Origin: Pseudomonadales bacterium
Lineage (GTDB): Bacteria > Pseudomonadota > Gammaproteobacteria > Pseudomonadales > Azotimanducaceae
Length of the DNA stretch: 35,569 bases
Direction of reading: 5' to 3'
Assembly (NCBI GenBank): GCA_016779565.1
Contig: JADHNJ010000026.1
Span: 1-35,569 of the forward strand
The notes under the pieces are model-generated. The model was not told where the DNA came from, searched no databases, and saw only the letters and a list, made by a program, of their open reading frames with translations. Positions 25,567 through 34,491 of the stretch are shown here, one piece after another. A program made the position numbers and the translations under genes. The stretch's first letter is position 1. Each line of letters begins with the position of its first letter.

Positions 25567-26366
25567 GCGTTTATGCGGTGGGTGATATTCAGGGCTGCTA
25601 CAAGACGTTACGGGCCCTTTTACAGCAAATCCAGTTCCAACCAGCCAAGGACACACTGTGGTGCGCTGGTGATCTTATCAATCGGGGCCCTGATAATGTT
25701 GATACGCTCAATTACTTAATGAGCCTGCCCAATCTCCGAATCGTCCTAGGCAATCATGATCTACATTTTCTCGCCATCGCCGAGGGTGTTAGCAAGCCTC
25801 ATCGAGGCGATACTATCTCGGATTTACTTGATCATTCGGATCTTCCCAATTTTGTCGATTGGTTAGCAAAACAGCCCATATTGGTTGTTGACGATCATCA
25901 AAAACTTGCCATGGTGCATGCGGGCCTGCCGGCTATCTGGAGCTTGAAGGAGGCGAAAGCCCACGCTCGCACCATTGAGCAAGCCCTCCAGGGGGAGGAC
26001 CGCAAGCAATTTTTAAAGAACATGTATGGCAACACCCCGTCATCTTGGCGACAAGATCTCAACGAAGCAGATCGACTTCGCATCATGACCAATTTTTTTA
26101 CTCGACTGCGCTACTACCAAAATGGCGGGCATCTCGAACTGACACACAAAGCCGACCAGGCTCCCGCCGGCTTCAAGCCCTGGTTTTTAGAACGACACCC
26201 CTCTCTTGCCGCCTACACGATCCTTTTCGGCCATTGGGCAGCCCTGGGTAACGTAACTCGACCGGGGCTTTTCGGGCTAGATTCCGGCTGCGTTTGGGGC
26301 CGTCATCTCACAGCACTAAGACTGGACGATGGTCAGCTATTCAAACAACCCAATCGAGAGGGTTAG
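25563..26366 (+). CDS. apaH: Symmetrical bis(5'-nucleosyl)-tetraphosphatase ApaH
   Basis: ApaH splits Ap4A into two ADP and can remove NpnN caps from RNA 5' ends. The 267-aa metallophosphoesterase has the ordered metal-binding motifs VGDIQGC, CAGDLINRGPDN, LGNHDLHFL and VHAGLP, and the conserved GNTPSSW and FGHWAALG near the C-terminus. The length is normal (E. coli 280). ATG 25563 overlaps the rsmA stop. In E. coli and Pseudomonas apaG lies between rsmA and apaH; here the two genes overlap, so apaG is absent from the locus. Confidence 0.96.
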   Translation: MSVYAVGDIQGCYKTLRALLQQIQFQPAKDTLWCAGDLINRGPDNVDTLNYLMSLPNLRIVLGNHDLHFLAIAEGVSKPHRGDTISDLLDHSDLPNFVDWLAKQPILVVDDHQKLAMVHAGLPAIWSLKEAKAHARTIEQALQGEDRKQFLKNMYGNTPSSWRQDLNEADRLRIMTNFFTRLRYYQNGGHLELTHKADQAPAGFKPWFLERHPSLAAYTILFGHWAALGNVTRPGLFGLDSGCVWGRHLTALRLDDGQLFKQPNREG

Positions 26367-26397
26367 TTTTGGTAAGCTTCATGGCAGAATCTAAACA

Positions 26398-27495
26398 ATG
26401 AAATGCTACTTGGTCGGCGGTGCAGTACGTGACACCCTCCTCGGGAAAACCCCCACCGAGCGCGATTGGGTCGTTATCGGAGAGACCCCGGAATCTATGC
26501 GGGCGCTAGGCTATCAACAGGTGGGCAAGGATTTCCCTGTCTTTCTTCATCCCGAAACTAAAGAAGAGTATGCACTGGCGCGCAGGGAATATAACGTGGG
26601 CCCTGGACACACTGGCTTTAAGTTTGACACCAGCGCCGATATTTCCCTTGAAGACGATTTAGTGCGTCGAGATCTTACGGTTAATGCCATTGCACAGGCT
26701 TCAGATGGCAGTCTGATTGACCCCTGCGGCGGTCAAGCTGATTTAAAAAAACGCGTCTTTCGACACGTATCTGACGCTTTCACCGAAGACCCACTGCGGA
26801 TCCTGCGATTGGCACAATTTCAGGCCAGATTCGAGGCGGATGGTTTTAGAATTGACCCTCAGACACTAACGCTATGCCGCAAAATGGTTGCCGAAGGTGC
26901 CCTGGTAACGCTCTCTAAAGAACGCATTTTTAAAGAGCTTGAAAAAGCGCTAGGTGCCCCCAGACCTCACGCCTTCTTCGAGGTTTTAGAGGCTATTAAT
27001 GCGCACAAGGTGTTATTCCAAGGTTTAGACCCGCTGGGAGCTCATCGATTGGCCCCGCTCTATCCCGAGGCCTTACCTCAAGAACAGTTTGCGAGACTGA
27101 TGCTTGAGAGTCCCAATGCTGATATTTCAATCTTACAAACCCAGATGGCTTTACCTAAAACCTGGATTGAACTATCCGAAGTTACGATCGAACTCAGTGC
27201 TGAAATCTGTAGATTGCCTGCCCTGACGCCTGAACAAATTCTTAAGGTGCTTCATCACGCCGATGCCCGTCGCAAGCCGATTCGATTTTACACTGCAGTC
27301 AAAATTGCAACCGCTTGGGGCTTACCGTCAGAAGAAGACCAGCGGCCAATTACCCAAAACTGGCATCGGCTTGCTGAACAAACGGCAAAAATTACCGTAA
27401 ACCCAGCTGGGACCAACCTAACAGGCATCGAGATCCGTGCAGCAATAGAAGCAGAGCAGCTTCGAGTAATTTCAGACTTTGACCACTCAAACTAA
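26398..27495 (+). CDS. cca: CCA-adding tRNA nucleotidyltransferase, HD domain missing
   Basis: Cca adds or repairs the 3' CCA of tRNA without a template. The 365-aa class II enzyme is close to E. coli Cca in its catalytic half: YLVGGAVRD, the metal motif ERD at 21-23 (E. coli has DRD), the nucleotide-selecting EDDLVRRDLTVNAIAQ and EDPLRILRLAQFQARF. E. coli Cca (412 aa) has a C-terminal HD phosphohydrolase domain with an HD pair; here that pair and the surrounding sequence are absent, and the tail runs at once to the conserved end GIEIRAAIE. So the extra 2'-phosphatase and phosphodiesterase activities are probably lost. The ribosome binding site of ATG 26398 is weak. It overlaps the next gene by 17 nt. 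Confidence 0.93.
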   Translation: MKCYLVGGAVRDTLLGKTPTERDWVVIGETPESMRALGYQQVGKDFPVFLHPETKEEYALARREYNVGPGHTGFKFDTSADISLEDDLVRRDLTVNAIAQASDGSLIDPCGGQADLKKRVFRHVSDAFTEDPLRILRLAQFQARFEADGFRIDPQTLTLCRKMVAEGALVTLSKERIFKELEKALGAPRPHAFFEVLEAINAHKVLFQGLDPLGAHRLAPLYPEALPQEQFARLMLESPNADISILQTQMALPKTWIELSEVTIELSAEICRLPALTPEQILKVLHHADARRKPIRFYTAVKIATAWGLPSEEDQRPITQNWHRLAEQTAKITVNPAGTNLTGIEIRAAIEAEQLRVISDFDHSN

Positions 27496-28210
27496 AATTG
27501 CGCTCATTACTGGCGCGAGTCAGCGTCTTGGCCGCTCTGTCGCAGAAGCTTTGCACGATCGCGGCTGGAATCTGGCCCTGCATTGCCATCGCTCTACCGA
27601 GGCCCTGGCCCAACTAATGCTTGCGTTTAACGGGCAGCGTGAGGGGTCGGCCCACGGATTTCAGGCTGATTTAGCTAAGACGTCCGATGTGCGCAGGATG
27701 ATCAAAGCACTCAGCGAGCACTACCCAGCATTCGATTTAATCATCAATAATGCCGCGGTTTTTCCTGAGACTGGCCTTGAGGACATTTCCCCAGAGCTTT
27801 TCGATAACACCATGGCGATCAACCTCAAAGCGCCGCTCATGCTGTGCCAAGGTTTACTACCCCAGTTAAATACAGGCGCTTCGATTATTAACTTCTGCGA
27901 CATTTTTGGTCAAATTCCACTGGCACGCCATGTCGTATATTCGGCAAGCAAAGCGGCCCTGATCATGGCGACGAAAAGCCTCGCCATGGACCTTGCGCCT
28001 CGAATCCGGGTAAACGGCGTTGCCCCAGGCGCGATATTAAGTCCTGCTGATACCCATGATGACGCCATGTTGACATCACTGCTTACTAAGACGCCCCTAG
28101 GTCGCCTTGGGGGTGAAGCGGCGATCGTACAAGCCGTTGAATACCTGATTGATAATCCTTATGTGACGGGTCAAATATTGCCAATCGACGGCGGGCTGAG
28201 CATCTCTTAA
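27479..28210 (+). CDS. Pteridine reductase (FolM/PTR1-like SDR)
   Basis: This 243-aa SDR is not a generic one. The cofactor motif TGASQRLG has the Arg16 typical of pteridine reductases, and the catalytic set is Asp141, Tyr154 and Lys158 (CDIFG and YSASK) instead of Ser-Tyr-Lys. The 13-residue step between Asp and Tyr equals that in Leishmania PTR1 (Asp181, Tyr194). Such enzymes reduce dihydromonapterin or dihydrobiopterin to the tetrahydro form, and can reduce dihydrofolate. The start is TTG 27479, inside the end of cca; no other start fits. The ribosome binding site is weak, so coupling to cca is likely. Its stop shares TTAA with the convergent purD stop. Confidence 0.85.
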   Translation: MTTQTKIALITGASQRLGRSVAEALHDRGWNLALHCHRSTEALAQLMLAFNGQREGSAHGFQADLAKTSDVRRMIKALSEHYPAFDLIINNAAVFPETGLEDISPELFDNTMAINLKAPLMLCQGLLPQLNTGASIINFCDIFGQIPLARHVVYSASKAALIMATKSLAMDLAPRIRVNGVAPGAILSPADTHDDAMLTSLLTKTPLGRLGGEAAIVQAVEYLIDNPYVTGQILPIDGGLSIS

Positions 28211-29487
28211 ATGCCCTCCCGGGCGACCGCTCGATAACCAATATCTCGACGATAATATTGCCCCTCGAATTGCACCCTCTCCAAGTCTTGGTAAACGATT
28301 GCTTGGGCCTTTGCGACCGTAGGTGCGCACGCTACCAGCGCTAAGACACGCCCCCCATTAACCTTGAGGTCGTCTTCTTCCAGTTTCGTTCCGGCATGAA
28401 ATATCTGCGAGTGCAAGGCGGCATCGAGCCCTGAAATCACGGCACCCGTCGCATAATCGCCGGGATATCCTTGACTCGCCACAACAACGGCTAAAGCCGC
28501 CTCGTCGCTGAAGACTAGAGATTGTTGATCTAAGCGATGTTCGACGGCCGCAAGACAGACCTCTGCAAGGTCGCTCTGCAAACGCATCATAATGGGCTGG
28601 GTCTCGGGGTCTCCAAAGCGACAATTAAATTCCACAACACTGGGAGCGCCTTCATCGTTAATCATCAATCCCGCATACAAGAACCCTGTGTAATGGATTT
28701 GCTCTGCTAATAATCCTTTGAGGGTGGGTTCTATAATCTCATCGCAAACTCTTTGGCTTACCGCTTTCGTCACAATTGGCGCTGGTGAGTAAGCCCCCAT
28801 GCCGCCAGTATTGGGTCCCTGATCGCCGTCAAAAATGGCTTTGTGGTCTTGAGAGGTTGCAAACACCAAATATTGATCACCATCTGCTAGAACGATAAAA
28901 CTCGCCTCCTCACCAGGCAAGAACGCCTCAACAACGACTTTGGAGCCTGCTTCGCCATAAACATTGCCTGCAAGCATATCGTTGATCGCTGCGTCAGCTT
29001 CTTCAATCGTTTGAGCAACCACCACGCCCTTACCGGCGGCCAGCCCATCAGCTTTGATCACCACTGGTAGGCCTAGACTACGCGCATAAGCCTCAGCCTC
29101 GTTGATCTCTGTGAAAGCCTGAAAAGCCGCAGTTGGAATGCGATGGCGTTGCATAAATTCCTTGGTGAAAGATTTGGAGCCTTCCAGTTGGGCTGCCTCC
29201 GCGGAGGGCGCAAGACAAGCCAGGCCTTTGGCTGAAAAATGTGCTTGAATGCCGGCAACTAAGGGACCCTCAGGGCCCACAACTGTCAGATCGATGGCTT
29301 GGTCGAGCACCAGTTGGCTCAATGCGTCAAAATCCATAACATCGATATCAATCTGATTCAGTCTGCTATCGGCAGCGATACCGCCATTTCCTGGCGCAAC
29401 AAATACATCAGTGACCTTGGCTGATTGTAAAAACTTCCATGCCAGGGCATGCTCTCGCCCACCGGCGCCAACCACCAAAATTTTCAT
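28207..29487 (-). CDS. purD: Phosphoribosylamine-glycine ligase PurD
   Basis: PurD (GAR synthetase) couples phosphoribosylamine and glycine using ATP in the second step of de novo purine synthesis. The 426-aa ATP-grasp enzyme (E. coli 429) has the N-terminal ILVVGAGGREHALAWK, VGPEGPLVAG, the ATP-binding VIKADGLAAGKGV, EAFLPGEEASF, GGMGAYSPAP and the metal-binding EFNCRFGDPETQ. An upstream in-frame start at 29520 is rejected, because ATG 29487 gives the exact family N-terminus and has GAGGGA 5 nt upstream. It follows purH by 66 nt. The stop overlaps the convergent pteridine reductase stop. Confidence 0.97.
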   Translation of the reverse strand: MKILVVGAGGREHALAWKFLQSAKVTDVFVAPGNGGIAADSRLNQIDIDVMDFDALSQLVLDQAIDLTVVGPEGPLVAGIQAHFSAKGLACLAPSAEAAQLEGSKSFTKEFMQRHRIPTAAFQAFTEINEAEAYARSLGLPVVIKADGLAAGKGVVVAQTIEEADAAINDMLAGNVYGEAGSKVVVEAFLPGEEASFIVLADGDQYLVFATSQDHKAIFDGDQGPNTGGMGAYSPAPIVTKAVSQRVCDEIIEPTLKGLLAEQIHYTGFLYAGLMINDEGAPSVVEFNCRFGDPETQPIMMRLQSDLAEVCLAAVEHRLDQQSLVFSDEAALAVVVASQGYPGDYATGAVISGLDAALHSQIFHAGTKLEEDDLKVNGGRVLALVACAPTVAKAQAIVYQDLERVQFEGQYYRRDIGYRAVAREGI

Positions 29488-29553
29488 GATCCCTCGCGAT
29501 TCATTATCGTTAACACTCAAACTCTGACATTCGCAAGCTAAGCTCGCGCGGCC

Positions 29554-31125
29554 TCAATGCTTAAAATGCCGCATCTGGGTAAAGACCATTGCCATACCCG
29601 CTTCGTTTGCAGCAGCGATGACTTCTTCATCTCGAACTGAGCCGCCAGGTTGAATGACCGCAGTTATTCCTGCCGAAGCAGCCGCATCAATGCCATCACG
29701 AAACGGAAAGAAAGCATCTGATGCCATCACGGATCCCTTGACCACCAAGTCTTCATCAGCCGCTTTGATCCCCGCGATTTTCGCGCTGTAAACTCGACTC
29801 ATCTGACCGGCACCAACACCGATCGTTTGACCCTCCCGAGCATAAACGATGGCATTTGACTTAACTGACTTTGCCACCTTCCAAGCAAACAACAAATCGT
29901 TAAGCTCTACATCCGACGGTGCCCGCGCCGAGACCACCTTTAGATCATCTGGCTCAAACAGCGGCGTATCTTTGGTCTGAACCAAAAGACCCCCGGAGAT
30001 TCGCTTGGTGTCAAACCCTGCGCTCGCTTGTAAAGTCGGCTTGACTTGCAAGACTCGTACGTTGTTTTTGGTTGCCAGCACCCTTTTGGCTTCGTCCGTA
30101 TAGCGCTCAGCAACCATCACCTCCACAAACTGACGGTCAATAATCTTCTGAGCCAAAATCTCATCGACAACTCCATTAAACGCCAAAATTCCCCCAAAGG
30201 CGGATGTGGGATCTGTCGCAAAAGCCCTGTCATAAGCAACCAACAAGTTCTCAGCCGATGCAACACCACATGGGTTGGCATGTTTGACTATGACGCACGT
30301 TGGCAAATCGAAACTTCGCACACAATCAAGGGCTGCATCGGCGTCAGCAACATTATTAAAAGACATCGCTTTGCCCTGTATCTGCTCTGCAGTAGCGAGG
30401 CTGCTCGGTTCAGGATTGACCTCCCGGTAATAGGCTGCTTGTTGATGTGGGTTCTCGCCGTACCGCATGTCCTCAATTTTGACCCATTGCTGATACAAAA
30501 TATCTGGAAATACCCCTGCTAATTCTGATTCGTTGATTTGTTTCTGCAGGTAATTGGAAATCGCCGCGTCATAAGCTGCGATTCTCGCGAAAGCTTGTTT
30601 AGCGCAGGCGAAACGAAATGCCCGATCAACACAACCTGCGCCTTCTAAGAGCGCGCTTGCCAGCTCAGGATAAGCTTCGGGGCTAGTAACCACCGTCACG
30701 CGATCGTAATTTTTCGCTGCCGAGCGCACCATGGCAGGACCACCAATATCGATATTCTCAATGGCCTCGTTCAGGCTGCAATCTGGCCTCTCGACCACCG
30801 ATTCAAAGGGGTAGAGATTAACAACGAGCAAGTCAATTGCCGAAATATCCTGGGCTGCCATCACCGCCTCATCGGCGGATGCGCGTCCCAACAACCCTCC
30901 ATGAATCCGAGGGTGTAAAGTCTTAACTCGACCCTCCATCATTTCTGGAAAACCCGTATGCTCGGCCACTTCTGTCACTGCAAAACCTGCATCCGAGATG
31001 GCACGATAGGTGCCGCCGGTCGAAATGATTTGCACGCCCTGCGCTGCCAAGACTTCCACAAGCGCTAACAACCCTGTCTTATCTGACACGCTAATCAACG
31101 CTGTCTTGATCTGAACTCTTTCCAT
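29554..31125 (-). CDS. purH: Bifunctional AICAR transformylase/IMP cyclohydrolase PurH
   Basis: PurH carries out the last two steps of IMP synthesis: formylation of AICAR and ring closure. The 523-aa protein (E. coli 529) has an N-terminal MGS-like cyclohydrolase domain (about 1-195; [45 protein letters not shown]) and a C-terminal transformylase domain with the catalytic Lys-His in [10 protein letters not shown] and [16 protein letters not shown] 31125 is chosen over a start 33 nt upstream, because AAGGA lies 5 nt before it and the extension is not conserved. It follows fis by 71 nt. Confidence 0.97.
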   Translation of the reverse strand: MERVQIKTALISVSDKTGLLALVEVLAAQGVQIISTGGTYRAISDAGFAVTEVAEHTGFPEMMEGRVKTLHPRIHGGLLGRASADEAVMAAQDISAIDLLVVNLYPFESVVERPDCSLNEAIENIDIGGPAMVRSAAKNYDRVTVVTSPEAYPELASALLEGAGCVDRAFRFACAKQAFARIAAYDAAISNYLQKQINESELAGVFPDILYQQWVKIEDMRYGENPHQQAAYYREVNPEPSSLATAEQIQGKAMSFNNVADADAALDCVRSFDLPTCVIVKHANPCGVASAENLLVAYDRAFATDPTSAFGGILAFNGVVDEILAQKIIDRQFVEVMVAERYTDEAKRVLATKNNVRVLQVKPTLQASAGFDTKRISGGLLVQTKDTPLFEPDDLKVVSARAPSDVELNDLLFAWKVAKSVKSNAIVYAREGQTIGVGAGQMSRVYSAKIAGIKAADEDLVVKGSVMASDAFFPFRDGIDAAASAGITAVIQPGGSVRDEEVIAAANEAGMAMVFTQMRHFKH

Positions 31126-31196
31126 TTGCTTCCTTTTTGCTTTTTGGCGGTCCGTCAAATTCAGACGACACTCATTGGCCCTGAATCAGTCTGCTT

Positions 31197-31466
31197 TCAA
31201 AGCAATCCGTGTTTACTTAACTTAGACCGTAAAGTTCCTCTGCTGACACCCAAGAGCAATGATGCCTTCGATTGGTTCTGGTCGACGTGGGCCATCACTT
31301 GGCGCAACAAGGCCGGCTCAACTTGATCAAGCACCATGCCATAGAGGTTATTGACTGGCTCATCTTCTAACAGCCTTAGATAGTCGCCAATAGTTGCGGA
31401 TACCGCAGAAGAGATACTGACCTGGTCAAGAGGTCCAGAGGCTTTATCTGGAGAATCCCTGCTCAC
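31197..31466 (-). CDS. fis: DNA-binding protein Fis
   Basis: Fis is a small nucleoid protein that bends DNA and activates rRNA and tRNA genes in fast growth. The 89-aa product has the acidic N-terminal part, the dimer helix (NNLYGMVLDQVEPALLRQVM) and the C-terminal helix-turn-helix NQSKASLLLGVSRGTLRSKL, matching E. coli Fis (98 aa) closely in the last 50 residues. The start is GTG 31466, sharing GTGA with the dusB stop. The dusB-fis pair is conserved across gammaproteobacteria, and Fis represses the pair in E. coli; I cannot identify Fis sites here. Confidence 0.95.
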   Translation of the reverse strand: MSRDSPDKASGPLDQVSISSAVSATIGDYLRLLEDEPVNNLYGMVLDQVEPALLRQVMAHVDQNQSKASLLLGVSRGTLRSKLSKHGLL

Positions 31467-32449
31467 GCCGCTAGCTCCTCTTGCAATTGATGCGCTAAAT
31501 TTTGTATCAATATTACTTGCGCCTCAGAGGACTCAAGCTGATTAAAAGCTCGACTAAAGGCATACCCGTTGACAAGATTGGCTTGAAGAAACCACCCCAC
31601 GTGCTTACGGGCAATTTTGTGTCCATGGCCCGGGCCATAATGCTTGTAAAGACCGGCTAAGTGCTTCTCAAGGGCCTGAAACTTGGCCGCAACGGTAGGA
31701 GTCGGCGCGGCTACACCATCCGTTAAATATTGATCGATCGCTGATATCAGCCATGGCTGACCTAATGCTGCGCGACCGACCATAACGCCGTTGACGCCCG
31801 TGCGCTGAATTACAGCTTCGGCTTGCTGAGCGCCCTGAATATCGCCATTGGCAATGACCGGCAAGGATACCTTAGCCTTTACCGCACCAATCGCGTCGTA
31901 ATCCACCTCGCCCTGAAACTTACATGCCCGGGTTCTTCCATGAATGGTTAGCAGTGAAATGCCCGCGGATTCCGCTATGAGAGCGATCGCTTCAGCATTT
32001 TGTTCTTGCTTTGACCAGCCCAATCGTATTTTTAGGGTAACGGGCACTGTTACCGAAGCGCATACCCGCTCTAAGATTTCAGAGACAAGACCCTCGTCCC
32101 GCATCAACGCTGACCCTGCAGCTTTATTACACACTTTCTTGGCGGGACAGCCCATATTGATGTCAATGATATCAGCGCCCGCTGCTTCATTCGCTGCCGC
32201 CGCATCCGCCATCATGCCAGGATCCGCACCCGCGATTTGAATCCATTTCGGACCGACCTCATCTTGACAAACCTGCCGGGATCGAGATTTTTTGCTCTGC
32301 CAAAGCGCCTGGTTACTGGTTAGCATTTCTCCCACTAGCCAATGCGCACCAAAACTGCGGCAAAAATCGCGAAATGGCCTATCGGTTACTCCTGCCATCG
32401 GCGCAACCAGCACTCGGCTCTGATGACGAATACCGCCAATATCAAGCAT
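31463..32449 (-). CDS. dusB: tRNA-dihydrouridine synthase DusB
   Basis: DusB uses FMN and NADPH to reduce uridine (U17 in E. coli) in the tRNA D-loop. The 328-aa protein has the FMN TIM barrel: LVAPMAGVTDRPFR, QIAGADP, the catalytic Cys101 in INMGCPAKK, LKIRLGW, THGRTRACKFQG, VIANGDI and GVMVGRAALGQPW, then a C-terminal helical tRNA-binding domain (GHKIARKHVGWFL). The length is that of E. coli DusB (321). ATG 32449 gives the normal N-terminus. It is coupled to fis by the GTGA overlap. Confidence 0.96.
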   Translation of the reverse strand: MLDIGGIRHQSRVLVAPMAGVTDRPFRDFCRSFGAHWLVGEMLTSNQALWQSKKSRSRQVCQDEVGPKWIQIAGADPGMMADAAAANEAAGADIIDINMGCPAKKVCNKAAGSALMRDEGLVSEILERVCASVTVPVTLKIRLGWSKQEQNAEAIALIAESAGISLLTIHGRTRACKFQGEVDYDAIGAVKAKVSLPVIANGDIQGAQQAEAVIQRTGVNGVMVGRAALGQPWLISAIDQYLTDGVAAPTPTVAAKFQALEKHLAGLYKHYGPGHGHKIARKHVGWFLQANLVNGYAFSRAFNQLESSEAQVILIQNLAHQLQEELAA

Positions 32450-32489
32450 GACTTAGCTCGTTAACCCTAAAGCCGGGCATCATAACAGA

Positions 32490-33503
32490 TCAACTGGGGT
32501 TCACTAATTCAAGCCGATAAGAACTCGCAAGACTTTGGCCACTTGGGGTTTGCAACCAGAAACCTACCACTACTTTTTGGCTCGGGAATATCCGCTCTGA
32601 TTTTTCGTCACCCAAGACGACATAATCGAGACCTGGCCTTAGTTGCTTCTGCCCTAGTAACCGCCCCCGGCCATCTAAGAGCGCCAAGGCTAGTACGGGC
32701 AGAACTTGTTGAAACTGACCTCGATTTAGAAGCTCTGCAGACATCTTTGCCTGGTTATCCCCTGCTGATTCAATGGCAACCGCAGACAGTGTTAAGTCAT
32801 GAAGATTTTGGTACGGCCCAACCTCGCAGGACAGTAGCTCACAGCTTATCTTCCATAAACCATAAAGTGTCGGCTCCGCATCAGCACGGTCGGCGATTAA
32901 CCAGGCGATTTGTAGAACCAGGGTGGTCGTTAAGACAATCGGCAACCACCAGGCGCTCGCACTCGCCAGAATCCGCTCAGTGAAAGTCGGTAAGGGATTG
33001 ATATTTTTATCTTCGTCAGTTGGGCCATTACCCGCGTGATCCGGCGACGTATCCACGGAAATATCCGCCTCACCTGGACCCACTTCGGCCTGCACTGCCT
33101 CGAGTGCACTCGCCTCGGGCTGAACTGAAGCAAGGTCGCCACTGACAGCCGCCTGAATGTTTTGTTTCGCTGTTGGTGCTGATGGCTCCACCTGCGACGA
33201 GGCAACCGCTTCCAAGGTGTCGGGGGTCAACGCCCCCTGTTCTGATGCCCTATTGCTTAACGAAACTGAATCTTCCTGCAACGCGTCCCAATCAGATGCA
33301 TCAACAGCTTTTTCAATTTCTGCTACTTCTGCCGCGTCCTGGCTTTCAGGTGCCACAGTTTCAACCGTGTCCTCCCCAACCGGGTCCTCTGCATGAAAAA
33401 CAAACTGGCAATAGCCGCACTGCAATCGGCCCTCTGCGAGCGTTAATTCATTGAGTGTCACCTTGAATGCGGTGCCACACTCTGGACACTGCGCGACTAA
33501 CAT
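32490..33503 (-). CDS. Zinc-ribbon, single-pass membrane protein with DUF3426 domain
   Basis: This 337-aa protein has an N-terminal MJ0042-type zinc ribbon with Cys6, Cys9, Cys29 and Cys32 (CPECG...CGYC). A long acidic, low-complexity Ala/Glu/Ser-rich linker (about 40-170) follows, then one transmembrane helix at about 184-204 (WWLPIVLTTTLVLQIAWLI), and a C-terminal DUF3426 domain expected in the periplasm. Its function is unknown. The ribbon would face the cytoplasm and might bind nucleic acid or protein. It is regularly found between prmA and dusB in gammaproteobacteria. ATG 33503 has a GGGG upstream and overlaps the prmA stop by 7 nt; a TTG at 33521 is less likely. Confidence 0.85.
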   Translation of the reverse strand: MLVAQCPECGTAFKVTLNELTLAEGRLQCGYCQFVFHAEDPVGEDTVETVAPESQDAAEVAEIEKAVDASDWDALQEDSVSLSNRASEQGALTPDTLEAVASSQVEPSAPTAKQNIQAAVSGDLASVQPEASALEAVQAEVGPGEADISVDTSPDHAGNGPTDEDKNINPLPTFTERILASASAWWLPIVLTTTLVLQIAWLIADRADAEPTLYGLWKISCELLSCEVGPYQNLHDLTLSAVAIESAGDNQAKMSAELLNRGQFQQVLPVLALALLDGRGRLLGQKQLRPGLDYVVLGDEKSERIFPSQKVVVGFWLQTPSGQSLASSYRLELVNPS

Positions 33504-34363
33504 TTTCGCCCCACCAAACAAACCCAGCCCGCTTGTTCTGATTGATCGATAAACTGCACTAGACCCTCATACGCGGCTTCCACCTGTTCTTGCTGGGCTG
33601 ACAAAATACCTGACAGCACGATCACGCCGCCGGCCGCTAAAGACTCGGTTAGCTGCGGTGCCAATTCAACCAACGGCTCTGCGAGAATGTTCGCCAAGAC
33701 CAGATCATAGGTGCCGGGTAAAAATGTTTCGGGTTGCATCGCCGAGATTCGGTCAGACACCCGGTTGAGCATCGCATTCTCTAGGGTCGCCGTCACTGCC
33801 TGAGGATCAGTATCAACAGCGCAACAGCTCACTGCGCCGAGCAACAACGCAGCAATGCCAAGAACACCAGACCCAGCGCCAAAATCCAGTACCGTTTTAC
33901 CACTACAGTCTTGGGCATCTAACCAGGTAAGGATCAGAGATGTCGTTTCATGAGTTCCGGTTCCAAAAGCCAGCCCTGGATCTAGGCGCAGTGCAACTTT
34001 AGCCTGCTCAGGCACGTCAAACTCAGTGGGAACAATCCACAAGCGATCGCCAAAGGGCATGGGGACAAAATCCGTTAGCCATTCTCGTTCCCAAACCCTG
34101 TCGGCCATACTTTCAACTTGGCTAACCACCAAGCCATCGGCTTCTAAATTTGCAACGATAGCGGTGATATCTTGATCTTGCTGATAAAGGCCACAGATCT
34201 CTATGCTTTCCCACAGTGGAATTTCCCCTGGCCCGGGCTCATAAATTGGCTGATCCATAGGATCGGTTAACGTGACCGACAAGGCACCGGTTTCCCAAAA
34301 CTGTGCTTCCACATGGTCCACTTGTTGTTGCGCCGTTGATACGGTCACTTTATGCCAAACCAT
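33497..34363 (-). CDS. prmA: Ribosomal protein L11 methyltransferase PrmA
   Basis: PrmA trimethylates several amino groups of ribosomal protein L11. The 288-aa protein (E. coli 293) has the small N-terminal L11-recognition domain, a linker, and the Rossmann methyltransferase domain. Motifs are LAFGTGTHETT, SAM-binding VLDFGAGSGVLGIAALLLG and the substrate-side VLANILAEPL, then GGVIVLSGIL. Phe replaces the more common Val or Ile, and Ala the usual Cys, in the SAM motif (LDFGAGSG for LDVGCGSG). ATG 34363 has GAGG at 6-nt spacing. The expected upstream neighbour accC is missing; a 128-nt gap leads to the accB-like gene. Confidence 0.95.
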   Translation of the reverse strand: MVWHKVTVSTAQQQVDHVEAQFWETGALSVTLTDPMDQPIYEPGPGEIPLWESIEICGLYQQDQDITAIVANLEADGLVVSQVESMADRVWEREWLTDFVPMPFGDRLWIVPTEFDVPEQAKVALRLDPGLAFGTGTHETTSLILTWLDAQDCSGKTVLDFGAGSGVLGIAALLLGAVSCCAVDTDPQAVTATLENAMLNRVSDRISAMQPETFLPGTYDLVLANILAEPLVELAPQLTESLAAGGVIVLSGILSAQQEQVEAAYEGLVQFIDQSEQAGWVCLVGRKC

Positions 34364-34491
34364 AACGCCTCTCTGTCCCGTCTATAACCTTTTTGAAAAC
34401 GGTGACCAGTCGGATATGAGCCCCAAAACCCAGAGGCCCTGGTGCCCGATATTGCCCTTCCCGCACACTCGAAGTTCACCTGAAAAACGCA
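34364..34491. other. 128-nt gap between the accB-like gene and prmA, where accC is expected
   Basis: No remnant of accC is visible in any frame. On the minus strand a short stem CCAG/CTGG (34430-34442) followed by GTTTT could be a weak terminator for the accB-like gene. TATAGA lies about 20 nt before prmA and could be a -10, with no good -35. Confidence 0.35.
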
